From Ephemerocybe angulata (Eukaryota; Basidiomycota; Agaricomycetes; Agaricales; Psathyrellaceae): DNA of 64,000 nucleotides. The stretch spans positions 930,001-994,000 of the forward strand of contig JAACJK010000003.1 of the NCBI GenBank assembly GCA_013368325.1. Reading direction: 5' to 3'. Positions 1-9,668 of this stretch are shown piece by piece. How positions within the stretch are numbered: the stretch's first letter is position 1; every line of letters starts with the position of its first letter. The notes beneath the pieces were generated by a model. It was not told the origin of the DNA and ran no database searches. It saw nothing but the letters and a program-made list of their open reading frames with translations. Both the position numbers and the translations under genes were made by a program.

Positions 1-128
1 CCACTGGATGGTCAGAAACAAGGGCAACAAGGGCAACATGTATTATTTATTTCTTGTCTATTCTTCGTCTCCGAACAAGCGTTTTCTGTATTTCATAGAG
101 TTAGTTTTTCTCTCGATCCTCGTGAAGT

Positions 129-913
129 TTACGAAATGACGTACATCCTGTCTGGCGCTTCGCTGAAGAAGGTGGGACCGCCGACCATCTCGCGCGTCCA
201 GACGTCGCGCATGAACCACCCGACGTGGCCTACGGCGCAGCCGATGAGGTCACCTGCTGCAGCCTTCCAGGTGCCGTTGAGGATCCAGGAGAAGGCGACG
301 AGGGCGATGGGGAGGTAGGGCGCGGTGATGGTGATCAGGCCGAAGAGGGATATGGGTGTGGAGGGGTGCCGCCGGGACCAGATGTAGATGGGGACGAAGG
401 CGAGCGGGGAGGAGAGGAAGGGGAGGTTGAATAGCGGGGAGAGTGCCAGGAGCATGATGGAGGAGAGGAGGAGGAGCCAGAAGTACTCGGCTTTGCGGTT
501 GGGGAAGGACGACTCTTCGAGCATGCGGCTGTATCTCATGCTGTTTGGAGGGTTAGGGTGGGGTGGGATGGGGAGACGAGCGTGCTTACAAGAAGAAGAG
601 GTGGAAGACATAGTCCAGGGATATTGGACCAAAGTAGAAAAAGTTGAGCACTGCTCTCCATGGCTGACAATATTATCAGATAGAGATTATAATAGGGGTG
701 TGCCAAATCCCACCTGTAGGTTAACGAAGGCCTTGGGGCTGTAGTACAGCTGCAGCGGTGTTACGAGCTGACATTGCTGGAAACCGTGTTAGCGCGGGCT
801 GCACTGACAATGGAGCGACATACCACTGCCAGACTGGTCAGCACCGATAGGGCGAGCCATGCTCGTGTAATGGGCGGTATTTGGGTGATCCAAGCCTCGA
901 CACCGACGGGCAT
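129..913 (-). CDS. Derlin-family ER membrane protein (ERAD)
   Basis: Four exons on the minus strand (913-824, 776-714, 663-590, 540-129) join in frame to a protein of about 212 residues, close to the usual Derlin length. The first exon begins MPVGVEAWITQIPPIT, which matches the Derlin N terminus. Later exons carry FYFGPISLDYVFH, MRYSRMLEES and a C-terminal block with IYIWSRRHP and AVGHVGWF, all characteristic of the family. Several hydrophobic segments fit the rhomboid-like fold. Derlins are known to act in the ER membrane, helping misfolded proteins reach the cytosolic proteasome. Every intron has GT...AG ends and exon phases agree. The gene diverges from the SAM-domain gene that starts at 1424. 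I am confident of the family but not of which Derlin paralogue this is. Confidence 0.93.
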
Positions 914-1423
914 GGTGGGCGTTTGTGGTGAACGACGTGTTCGGACCGCAATATCGTGGTTCGCACGCACGTGGACTTAGGGGCTTCTGCCCAATCAGGC
1001 TGTGCGATAGATGTGGAATTTCTGCCCTCCCTGGTGCGTTTCATTGTTATCATTTGCGATGGCCAGGGCTGTCTGACGATCAGATGTGTATGCTGAATGC
1101 AGTGAGCTTGGACCTGGAGTGGCAGCGGAACTGGAGACAAAAGAGTGTGACGGCGTGACTTGTGGTTGACATGTGTTGTTATTTATCAATGAGCCAGCGC
1201 AGCGCTTTTTCTTCCCAAGCCTTTACCCGCCCGTAATCGCTCTTGCTCGTCGTGCCCCACGTCGACCTCAACATCTCGCTAGACCGGCAGGCTCCGCTGG
1301 TCTCGTCTAGGACACTCGCAGCCACAGTCGCCCCGCCGACCCCCAGCTTCTTGTTGCCCGCTCCCAGACTCGACGTCCAGGACCAATACCCACTCCCACT
1401 CCCCTTCCACCTTTCTGTACACT
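914..1423. other. Intergenic region between divergent Derlin and VTS1-like genes
   Basis: This interval of about 0.5 kb separates two divergently transcribed genes and presumably holds both promoters. The part next to the SAM-domain gene is rich in C and CT, as expected of a 5' UTR. I see no convincing coding sequence or RNA gene. Confidence 0.5.
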
Positions 1424-3538
1424 ATGAGTCTTCGCCCCCCTTCTACAAGTCCGAGTCCCTCGCCTGGTCCCAGCGAGGGCGGCAAGGTCAGCGCCCGCCA
1501 ATCGATGGGCCCCTCTGCCCGCGGAACTCCCACTCTTGCACCATCTTCGCCGCGCCCTGGAGGACAGGGCAGTGCCAGGCCTACTAGCGAGCTACTAGGC
1601 AGCGGTGCCATGTTTCAAACTCCCGAAGGTGAGCTTTTTCATGGCGGCTGCCATTCTCGTCGTTGCTGACCTCCCCGCCAGCGGAGGCGCTTGATCAATG
1701 GTTTGAAAATCTTCAAAACTACGAAGCCACTCTGGAGGATATGGCTGCGGCCTCCCTCGATGTTAATTTCAAGGAGGAATTGAGCGCCATCGAGCAATGT
1801 ACGTTCGCCTCTCGATCTCAAATGGCCACTCCCTCACCCCCCGCGCAGGGTTCAAGGTTCTCTCCGAAGCCGAGCGCACAGCCGCTCTGTACAGTCTACT
1901 TCAACACTCTACCCAAGTCCAAATTCGCTTCTTCATCACTGTCTTGCAGCAGATGGCCAGGTCGGACCCGATGACGGCGTTGCTGAGCCCCGCTATGGGT
2001 GGTGCGTCCCCTCCATTCCTCCATTCTTATCGGCAATTAGGCTAATCTTGGCTTCAGGCTCCATGCAAAGCCAGATGGAGGCCAAGCTAGCCACTCTCAA
2101 GTCCCCTGGGCTCAAGTCGGGCTTGCCCGCCTCGCCCACCGGCCGCAACTTCAGCGCCGGGAACCGTCAGTCGCTTATCTTGGATAACAACTCCAACTTT
2201 TTGTCGCCGGATTCCGCTGCGCTTCCTACCCCGACCAGCAACGATGCGGCTGCGACGCTCGCCCAGCAGCGCGCCAAGCTCAAGGCCAGCAACGCCTCGC
2301 ACCGGATCTCCGCCCCAGTCCTCAACTCTTCCAACGCTGATTCCCGGGCGTCCTGGGGACCGTCCCATCTCAGCCAGGTTAGCGAGCAGCAGCAGGCTCC
2401 CGCTCAGGAAGTGACCATCCCCGCATCGAGGCCCAAGAGCAGTGATTTCTCCGGCACCATCGCTTCCCCCAGGCCTGCCCAGGAAGTCTCTACGGCTTCG
2501 AACGACAGCTGGGCGAGCATGGTCAACACCCCGCTTATCCCCATGTTCAAGGACACTCGCCCTCCCGTGGACACCACGCCCAAGTCTGAGACTCAGCACT
2601 GGTCGAGGAACCCCGGACCCGCCGTCCCGCGCATGGGCGACCCCACCACCCGTCGCCGCAACAACAAGCCCGGCGACAATAACGGGGGCGGAAACAACAA
2701 CAACAACGGCAACTCTGGCGCTGTCGTTTATGACGACAATGGCAACCCTATTCCCGGCGCGGCGAACCCTGGCGGCATGCGGAACGTCAGTGGACCTGGC
2801 GGCTGGAACGGTGCTAGGAGCCCAGGGCTCTCGAGCGCGTCTTCAAACAGGTTTGGAGGAAGCGACGTCGATAGCAACCAGAATAACAACAACAACAACA
2901 ATGGCCACAATGGCCCTGGTGGAGGCATGAACGGATTGGGGATGCAGATGGGCGGGCCCTTTGGTGTGGGGATGGGCAGCCCGACGTTGGGTATGGGCAT
3001 GCCCGGCATGGGCCCGGGCATGGGCGGGATGCCGCCCTTGAGCCCGTTCAACATGAACATGGGCATGCTCAGCGCGATGGGGATGACGCCCGAGGCGCAG
3101 GCCCAGATCCTTGCCGCGCAGATGGCGGCGAATGGGTATGGGCAGCCGAACTGGTTGGGCATGCAGCCGATGTCGGCTGGGCTGAACGGAAGGCGCGGCC
3201 CACCGGGAGGCGGAGGACGCTCGCCGGGGCTGAAGAGCGCGAGCAGCGTTGGAAGCCGGGCGGATACGGGCACGCCGAAGGAGGAGGATGTCGACCCGTC
3301 GCTGTTGAACGACATCCCTGGGTGGTTGAGGAGCTTGAGGCTGCACAAGTATACGCCTAACTTTGAGGGCGCGAACTGGAGGGATATGGTGATGATGGAC
3401 GAGGCTGCGTTGGAGGCGAAGGGCGTTGCGGCGCTGGGAGCGAGGAGGAAGATGTTGAAGACGTTTGAGCTTGTTAGGAAGAAGATGGGTATTGAGGGAG
3501 GTCCGCCGCCGAGCGCGCCGAATAGCGCTGCGTTGTAG
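1424..3538 (+). CDS. VTS1: Vts1/Smaug-type SAM-domain RNA-binding protein
   Basis: Four exons (1424-1628, 1682-1798, 1849-2001, 2058-3538) join in frame to about 651 residues. The N terminus is Ser/Pro-rich. A helical region follows ([39 protein letters not shown]) that matches the conserved N-terminal part of fungal Vts1. The middle is low complexity, with Asn runs near 2690-2710 and 2880-2900 and a Met/Gly-rich stretch near 2930-3080. The C terminus is a SAM domain ([17 protein letters not shown] ... [24 protein letters not shown]), which in Vts1 and Smaug recognises RNA hairpins and recruits Ccr4-Not deadenylase. The start ATG opens exon 1 and no better upstream ATG is in frame. Codon third positions drift from C-ending to G-ending along the gene. 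Confidence 0.92.
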
Positions 3539-4232
3539 GCTGTCTGTCGATGTGATGGATGGCCTTGGAGTCTGTGTATCGACTCCAGCCAAATCTTTTG
3601 GTGAGCCGGCGTTTTGTGGAGTCGTTTCTGCGGTACGGTGATCCTGATATACCCTTCTCGATATTTTCTTGTTTCCATTAGTGTTGAACGAACGGTGAAC
3701 ACTTCAATATGTTCCTTCCTCCTTTCTTGACCTCTTACTGTCTCCATCTTCCCATCTCGTTTCTTTATCACCTATCTTGCCTTTATTATTACACTTGATT
3801 GCCCCTGTCTCTCCCTTATCTCTCTCTCTCCCCACTCCCACTCTCATAGTCTGAAGTCCAACTCTGCACCACGCTCCTTTACTTTTGTGGCTGGCTGAGC
3901 CAGCGGGAAAGAGGTGGCTGTCGGCGGATTGGGCACGGTTAAAGTCCTTCTCGTCTGTAAAGTTTCGGAGGTATCTATATTGGTGTATGTAGTTCTCTCG
4001 ATAATGTATCTACTCTCTCTCTAAGTCTTCTTTGTTTCGATTGACTATAGCTGCCTGGCAGAGATGGGCATCGCTACCTGTTTCTAAAATTAGGCTGTGC
4101 TTCGACTTCTAAAGAGTTGTCACGAAAGCGTTCCCTGCATCTCGGGTCTTGTGGCCATTCCGCAGTGGGACCAGGGTCCTACATATACCTACCTACCCAC
4201 CCCGACCCAGACACTTTCTTTCTCTCACCACC
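3539..4232. other. Intergenic, pyrimidine-rich
   Basis: There is no credible gene here. The stretch 3710-4030 is rich in CT tracts such as TCTCTCTCTCC and probably covers the 3' UTR of the VTS1-like gene and the promoter of the methyltransferase. Confidence 0.5.
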
Positions 4233-5063
4233 ATGGCATCCCAAGGAGAATACATCATAGGGTATAAACCACCCCAGATCCAACACCACGCCGCACGCAC
4301 GGCAGAGAATAGCGCGCAGTACCTCCTTCCACGGCTCACCAAACTCGCAGAGGCCAAACCGAACCTGCTGCTCCTCGACATCGGCGCGGGGCCAGGCACG
4401 ATCTCCGCCTCGCTCGCCAAGTACCTTCCTCAGGGCACCGTCACAGCGACGGACATATCCGCGGACGTGCTCGCGCAGGCCAAGGCGCACGCGGAGAGCG
4501 TTGGGAGCGCGAACGTTGTATTCCAGGTGGCCGATGCGTATGCGCTGCCGTTCGAAGATGCGAGTTTCGATGTGGTGCATGTGTCGCAGGTCTTAGGGCA
4601 TTTGGGAGATCCGGTGAAGGCGTTGAGGGAGATGCTGCGGGTGTGTAAGGATGGGGGCACGATCGCGGCGCGCGAGGCGGATATCCGGTCGTGGGTTGCG
4701 CATCCGGATTTGAAGGGCGTGCGGGAGACGATGGAGATTATGGGGGGGCTGTTGCCGAGGAGGGATACGGGGATGCGGTTGGTGGAGTTTGCGATGGGCG
4801 CGGGGGTGGGGAGGGGCGCGGTGGAGTTTGGGGCGAGTGTGCAGGGGTTTTATACGCTGGAGGAGAGGAGGGTGTTTGGGGGCGCGTGTAGGGAGCGGGT
4901 GAGGGAGGGGGCGGTGGGGAAGAGGGCGTTGCAGGTGGGGAGTCATACGCAGGAGGAGTTGGATGCGATTGTGAAGGCGTGGGATGAGTGGATTGAGAGG
5001 GAGGATGCGGGGGTTGCTTGTATTAATGGGGAGATTCTTATTACGAAGGAAGAGAGTGTGTAG
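4233..5063 (+). CDS. Class I SAM-dependent methyltransferase (UbiE/Methyltransf_11-like)
   Basis: This single exon encodes about 276 residues from the ATG in ACCACCATGG. An in-frame ATG 84 bp upstream would lengthen it, but its context is poorer and the extra residues are not family-like. Motif I, LLDIGAGPGT, lies near residues 47-56. An acidic end of strand 2 (TATDIS), motif II-like FEDASFDVVHVSQVLGHL and a post-II LRVCKDGG segment follow in the usual order. Such enzymes transfer methyl groups from S-adenosylmethionine; the substrate cannot be read from sequence. The 5' half uses mostly C-ending codons and the 3' half is extremely rich in GAG, GTG and GGG codons. It converges with the F-box gene downstream. 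Confidence 0.88.
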   Translation: MASQGEYIIGYKPPQIQHHAARTAENSAQYLLPRLTKLAEAKPNLLLLDIGAGPGTISASLAKYLPQGTVTATDISADVLAQAKAHAESVGSANVVFQVADAYALPFEDASFDVVHVSQVLGHLGDPVKALREMLRVCKDGGTIAAREADIRSWVAHPDLKGVRETMEIMGGLLPRRDTGMRLVEFAMGAGVGRGAVEFGASVQGFYTLEERRVFGGACRERVREGAVGKRALQVGSHTQEELDAIVKAWDEWIEREDAGVACINGEILITKEESV

Positions 5064-5683
5064 GATCTCTGGGACGTAGTGGGCGTTGATCGAGCCAAGA
5101 TCGAGCTTAAAGGCTACTATGCGGAATAAGCGCCCAGTGTTGCCCTCATCGTCCCGCTGATCTTGGATGGGAAGCCAAAGAAGTGGATAATGAGGTCAGC
5201 GCGGTGCGAATGTCTGGGGCATCACAGTATTAGGTGCTATGGATAATAAACGAGCGAAATTACACTCTTTTCAATTACCCTCATGGCTACTAGCTTCCGC
5301 TGCTACCACGCACCATCTCTGCTGCAAGGCGGACAGCTCCTTATTGGGCTTCAGCGGAGAGATACGGTATCCTGTAAATATAATTTATAGCTGCGACTAG
5401 GTATGATGAGGCCTGGGAGGAACAGGAAGTAGTTGAAAACGAGAGTAACACGCCGATTCAGAAGAGTCTCGAGGCTATTCGAGACGCCCAAGTTGAATGT
5501 TGAACCCCTAGATGACATACTACGCCACTCTATCCTTTGGCGAACCTGGTCTAAGCATGGTCCTGTCAACGGAGTATAATCAGATTGGCAGGACCGGAAG
5601 CTTGAAACACAAATCTATTTTATGTATTCTATGAACAGACAGCCCCCAGTCACAGAACCCTGACTAATTCCCGCAACAGGAAC
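5064..5683. other. Intergenic between convergent genes
   Basis: This is 3' flanking sequence of two convergent genes. I see no gene. A TAAGCGCCC copy lies near 5128, an unusual position for a motif seen mostly upstream of genes elsewhere in the window. Confidence 0.45.
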
Positions 5684-7411
5684 TTATGCTGGCAACACCA
5701 TTTGGGCGACACTAGAAAATGAGGCACGATACTCCTGGAGTTGTTCCTCAAACTTCCCATACAGTGTGGTATCCATTCGTAACTCGAAAATGGGTAACTT
5801 GAATCCAGGTTTTCCGTCCCGAATAGCCCTGTTGGCGTTCCACGTCTGGAGAGACATAATGAATTCCTGAGATAACTCCGTCTTGTCATCGAGGAGATTG
5901 GCAGCGGCGCCAAACACAATTGCGCAAAGAGCTGGGAAAGGATTGTCTTGCAGTCTTCTGAGCTTCCCAGCGACTTCATCCGTATCATCACTCCTCCCAT
6001 CTCTCCCTAACTCTCCGCGAAGCGCTTGGAGGAACGTTGAGCAGGAAGGATAGCGCATGCGGTTCCAGTGTCCCGAAAGGCCGCTGCAGAACAAATGAAT
6101 GGCCTGAATATTTGGTAGGCTCGAAAAGAGCCCCCATTCTGCACAACTAGTGAAGCGGGAATGATTGTCGAGGACGACGAGGTTGTCGAGCGACCACATT
6201 TGGCGAGTCGTGAGATCGGTCCCTCGCACTAGGCCCAGTAGTGGAAAGCCTTCGCATGATACCCATGGCGTAATCTGGGAATCCTTCGAGCAGCTCGACG
6301 ACGTGGACTTCATTGATGCACCAATTGCCGGTGTGGTTGGCTCCCTCCAGATATCCAAAATGTCCCCTTCCGTTATCGTGAGCTGCTGCGGGGATACTAG
6401 ATCTCCCGTTGAGGCATGCATGTTTCTCCAGCTGGACAAGAGGTCTTCGGTGTGTTTCGGGGCTATTGCGCCATAGCATTCAATCTTGATCCTCGAGAGT
6501 GCGGTGGGCTCAGGGATTGAGAGCGTCTTCATGTACAGGTTCAACAATGTGATGTTTCCACAACCAAGCTCAAAGGATTTGAGCGACGGCAGGGCGATGG
6601 ATTGGTTGCGGGTAGGGTACGCATGATCCTCCCAGTCTTCTTCTGGAGTACGAAACATGACATGCAACGTAGAAAGCTGGGGCGCCTCTGCTATGAAGTC
6701 GAGGACGTTGAACATATGCTCCTCGGGACCGCACTTGAGATTTCCTAGCACAAGGTGGGTGAGAGCAGTGGGCTGAAGTTGTTGGAAGCTCCAGCGTTCA
6801 ATCCCGGCGCCAATCAATTCGAGCCTGCGGAGATTAGGTACCCGTTGAATGGCTAGCTTTTTGGTAAGGTTCCCCCAACGCGGTCCTTCATGGACGATTT
6901 TGAGTTCCTGGAGCGCCTCATAGGAGCCAGACATTCTGGGTATCAAGCCACCAAGCTGACGAGCTGAACCGTAGAGTGCCACACGCCTGAGCTTGGGCAT
7001 GGCACACTTCAGTATCCAGGGGAAGCAAGGAGCGGTGTCTTTGTCACAGATGTCACCCCCAGGCCCCTCATACTCCAAGTCGGTTATGAATTCGCAGGAA
7101 TTCTTCCACATCAAGATGGCCATCTTCGACCTAAGCACCCTTGCGAGTCGAAGAGTGGTCCAAATCTCCGGGGTACTAAGGACAGTGGCTCGCCATGTGG
7201 CTGATACGTGGCATAGCGGGACGAAGTCGGGCGTCCTCTTCTGTGGCTTCGTAGGATCCAAAACCTGGTAAAGTATGCGTGAAAGAACTTCTGTCGGGAG
7301 TTGGCTGATAGGGGACAATGCGTTTCGACGTCGTTTGAGCTGCAACAGATCGTTCGCAAGGCGAGCAATCTCTTTGTCGAGTTCGACTTGAGCACTGCGA
7401 TTGGTTGCCAT
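5684..7411 (-). CDS. F-box protein with leucine-rich C terminus
   Basis: This is one long intronless reading frame. I prefer the ATG at 7411 (MATNRSAQVE), giving about 575 residues, over the farther in-frame ATG at 7552, because an F-box gene of this type usually starts shortly before a coiled coil. Residues about 5-30 look like a short coiled coil (ELDKEIARLANDLLQLKRRR). An F-box follows (ISQLPTEVLSRILYQVL ... VSATWRATVLSTPEIWTTL). The remainder has irregular leucine-rich segments typical of the large agaricomycete F-box families. F-box proteins usually link substrates to SCF ubiquitin ligases; the target is unknown. It is divergent from the gene at 7751. Confidence 0.85.
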   Translation of the reverse strand: MATNRSAQVELDKEIARLANDLLQLKRRRNALSPISQLPTEVLSRILYQVLDPTKPQKRTPDFVPLCHVSATWRATVLSTPEIWTTLRLARVLRSKMAILMWKNSCEFITDLEYEGPGGDICDKDTAPCFPWILKCAMPKLRRVALYGSARQLGGLIPRMSGSYEALQELKIVHEGPRWGNLTKKLAIQRVPNLRRLELIGAGIERWSFQQLQPTALTHLVLGNLKCGPEEHMFNVLDFIAEAPQLSTLHVMFRTPEEDWEDHAYPTRNQSIALPSLKSFELGCGNITLLNLYMKTLSIPEPTALSRIKIECYGAIAPKHTEDLLSSWRNMHASTGDLVSPQQLTITEGDILDIWREPTTPAIGASMKSTSSSCSKDSQITPWVSCEGFPLLGLVRGTDLTTRQMWSLDNLVVLDNHSRFTSCAEWGLFSSLPNIQAIHLFCSGLSGHWNRMRYPSCSTFLQALRGELGRDGRSDDTDEVAGKLRRLQDNPFPALCAIVFGAAANLLDDKTELSQEFIMSLQTWNANRAIRDGKPGFKLPIFELRMDTTLYGKFEEQLQEYRASFSSVAQMVLPA

Positions 7412-7750
7412 TTTCACTAGGATGGAGTCAAGTCGTGACGGAGATGCTGGTTCGGAGGGATGAAGAGGGAGAATTGAGCTATGCTTGAGCAGTATGAATG
7501 CAGAATGGTTCAGGTCCAACCAACCCTGGTTGGGTCCAAGCTTGAGCGGCACATCACCGGCGATCAGTTACCCATCTTCCCACATTGACTTGGCCATCAA
7601 TATCCCATTGCTAGACGCTTTGTGAACGCTTTGTATCTCCGGCTCGTTAAGTTCGTCGGAAGCTCGACCATCTCTTAGACAGCAACCACCATCTTCCCAT
7701 CCTTCATTATTTACCATTTTCTTTCCATTAAATCTATCAACTATATCGCA

Positions 7751-8757
7751 ATGGTCTTCACATTGAAGAATATCAGGAGCTCCGTTGTTTCCATCAAACG
7801 GATCTCTGCCTCGCTTTCCTCCAAGCCCAGCAAGAAGGACGGATCGTCTGCTCAAGATTCGGACTCAAGCTCTCAAATTGCTGAGCCTGAAATCTATGAT
7901 ACTCTTCAGGAGTGTGCTACATGCAACTCGACGCATTGCTGGCTCTTCACAGGAGGAAATTGTACCCCCGGACCAGGGGCCGGATTGGATCAAGCTCATC
8001 AAGCTCACCCAACGGGAGATAAATGGCCGGAATACCACGAATACATCAAAGCTGCCATCCAGTGCTCTGAGGTCCAGGTCCACGAGTCGAATGCGAAACT
8101 CCTGGTCAGATCCGAGCTTAACTGGGAGGACCCGAAGGTCATCACCCACTTGGCGCAGTGCTTGATCACCCTCGCTACGGTGAAGGGCGACGGCCAAAAG
8201 GCCGATATTGACGCCATTGCGTCGTTCTCAAAGCAGGTCTCCAGGCAATTAGACGACCCGTCTATGCCATTTAACAGGTTCCAACACCGGTTCACGGTTC
8301 TACTACTTGAGGAGTTTGTGTCGTCCTGGGATAACTTGAAGGTATGTACACACTACCTGTTAATTGCCCTGAAGTAACCTCTAATCAGCTCGATCACTTT
8401 TAATAGAGCTTCTCTGTATCTAACAGCTTGGCAACCCTTATCGGCGCGGCTCTGAAATATGGCACTCTTTCTGGAGCCGATGTCCTTGCGTGTCTCTGTA
8501 CTCTGATGGCCAAATCAACTCCGCTGACCTGCGTCGAGGACGCCAAAGCCATCTGTCAGCTTCTCAAGAACTCTGGCGAAGCTTTCTGGAACATCATTTC
8601 CGCCCTCCCAACTGGCTTAAACAAAGACATTGAAGAGTCTTGCGGCGCCCTGCTGAGAGACCTCATGGACCAAAGCAGCAAACGCGTCGAGAAGTTTGAG
8701 CACTTGGAGCGCCTCAAGAAAAGTGCGCACGATGCGATAGTTAATGAAGCCGCTTAG
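7751..8757 (+). CDS. Hypothetical alpha-helical protein, possibly MIF4G-like
   Basis: Two exons (7751-8341 and 8407-8757) join in phase at a GTATGT donor and a TTTTAATAG acceptor to give about 313 residues. The N terminus is Ser/Lys-rich and probably disordered. From about residue 115 the sequence is helical with repeated patterns such as VITHLAQCLITLA, SLATLIGAALKYGTLSGADV and AICQLLKNSGEAFWNI. The pattern of small helical pairs around 'L-I-G-x-L-x-K-x-G-x-L' resembles MIF4G-type modules seen in many agaricomycete proteins, but this is inference from pattern only. No catalytic motif is visible. It diverges from the upstream F-box gene. Confidence 0.7.
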
Positions 8758-9169
8758 AGCAATGATAGGAATGGCGGTGAAAACGAGTCCGAGGACAGTG
8801 AAATCACTGACATCCCAATCGTTGGGCCATACTCATATAACAGCGACGGTTCAAGTTGTGGATGATCTCCGTTTTGCACCCTTTTTCTGGGGACACATAG
8901 TTATATAAAGACGGACAAGTGCCAAGCCGCCCCGCCTGTCCCATTGTTAGCACAGCCCCCATCTGCAAAATTCAAATATTCAAGCGCCGTCACAACTTTA
9001 AAGCTTACGATCTCCCCGTTGTCCAAGCTGCAAGACTCACCAGGGCCAAAGTTGATGCTGGAGGAGGTGTTGACTCTCCGTATTCCGGGGGACCCGCGTC
9101 TGGACGGTCACGACCAGCCCAGGGCGTCCCAGAAGGCGAGGTCAGTGGACAGCGAGAGACGGTCTGCAC
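8758..9169. other. Intergenic, no clear gene
   Basis: This follows the helical protein gene and leads into the ankyrin relic. An open frame on the plus strand starting at 8944 runs through here, but its first 75 codons look non-coding. Confidence 0.4.
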
Positions 9170-9339
9170 TCATGCTCTACTGCCCGGACTTAATGAACGT
9201 GGGCCTCTTAATGTCAATAGAAACCCTCACATCTTGGCCTTCTATCATTCACCTCCGAGATCAGCTTAATATATCGGCGTTGGAGTATACGCTGCAGTCA
9301 GGAAACCTCCAAGCAGTCAGCATCCTCGTTGCAAACGGG
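9170..9339 (+). pseudogene. Relic of the NACHT-ankyrin family (ankyrin-region fragment)
   Basis: In the plus frame this stretch encodes SALMLYC ... LTSWPSIIHLRDQLNISALE ... NLQAVSILVANG. It aligns without gaps to the C-terminal ankyrin part of the NLR copy at 27878-31194, which reads LTSFPSVDIHLRDRWNMSALE ... NLKAIPILLGH. Roughly half the residues agree over about 45 positions. Nothing recognisable of the remaining gene (NACHT, other repeats) flanks it, so this is a decayed fragment on the opposite strand from the NLR pair and about 14 kb away. Confidence 0.7.
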
Positions 9340-9668
9340 ATGTGTTTGGTGTTGGGCCAAAACAACAGCGCCCCCCGGCTCTCTTCAATCGGACAAATTC
9401 GAATTACATTTTATGGACGTCGAACAGGTGTTACATAAAATAAGACCGTGTTTCAATCCTTGCTTGTCGATATTACGACTGTCGCCGTTTCTTGAGTGTG
9501 CTGTTGGATCTGTCGGCCTTGACTATCTTGACGACGACGTCGGTGTCGTCGCGCAGGTAAGCTCAGCACCTCAATGGCGTCTTTCACTTCGTGGGACTCT
9601 ACAGAAACGAAGATTTCAGGACGATTATTAGGACCAAAATGCGGGCAATTCTGCTTGCGAATCGCCAA

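Noticed and set aside
2087..2599. 170-codon minus-strand frame within the VTS1-like gene
   Set aside because: Mirror of a real exon; residue composition is that of antisense GC-rich DNA.
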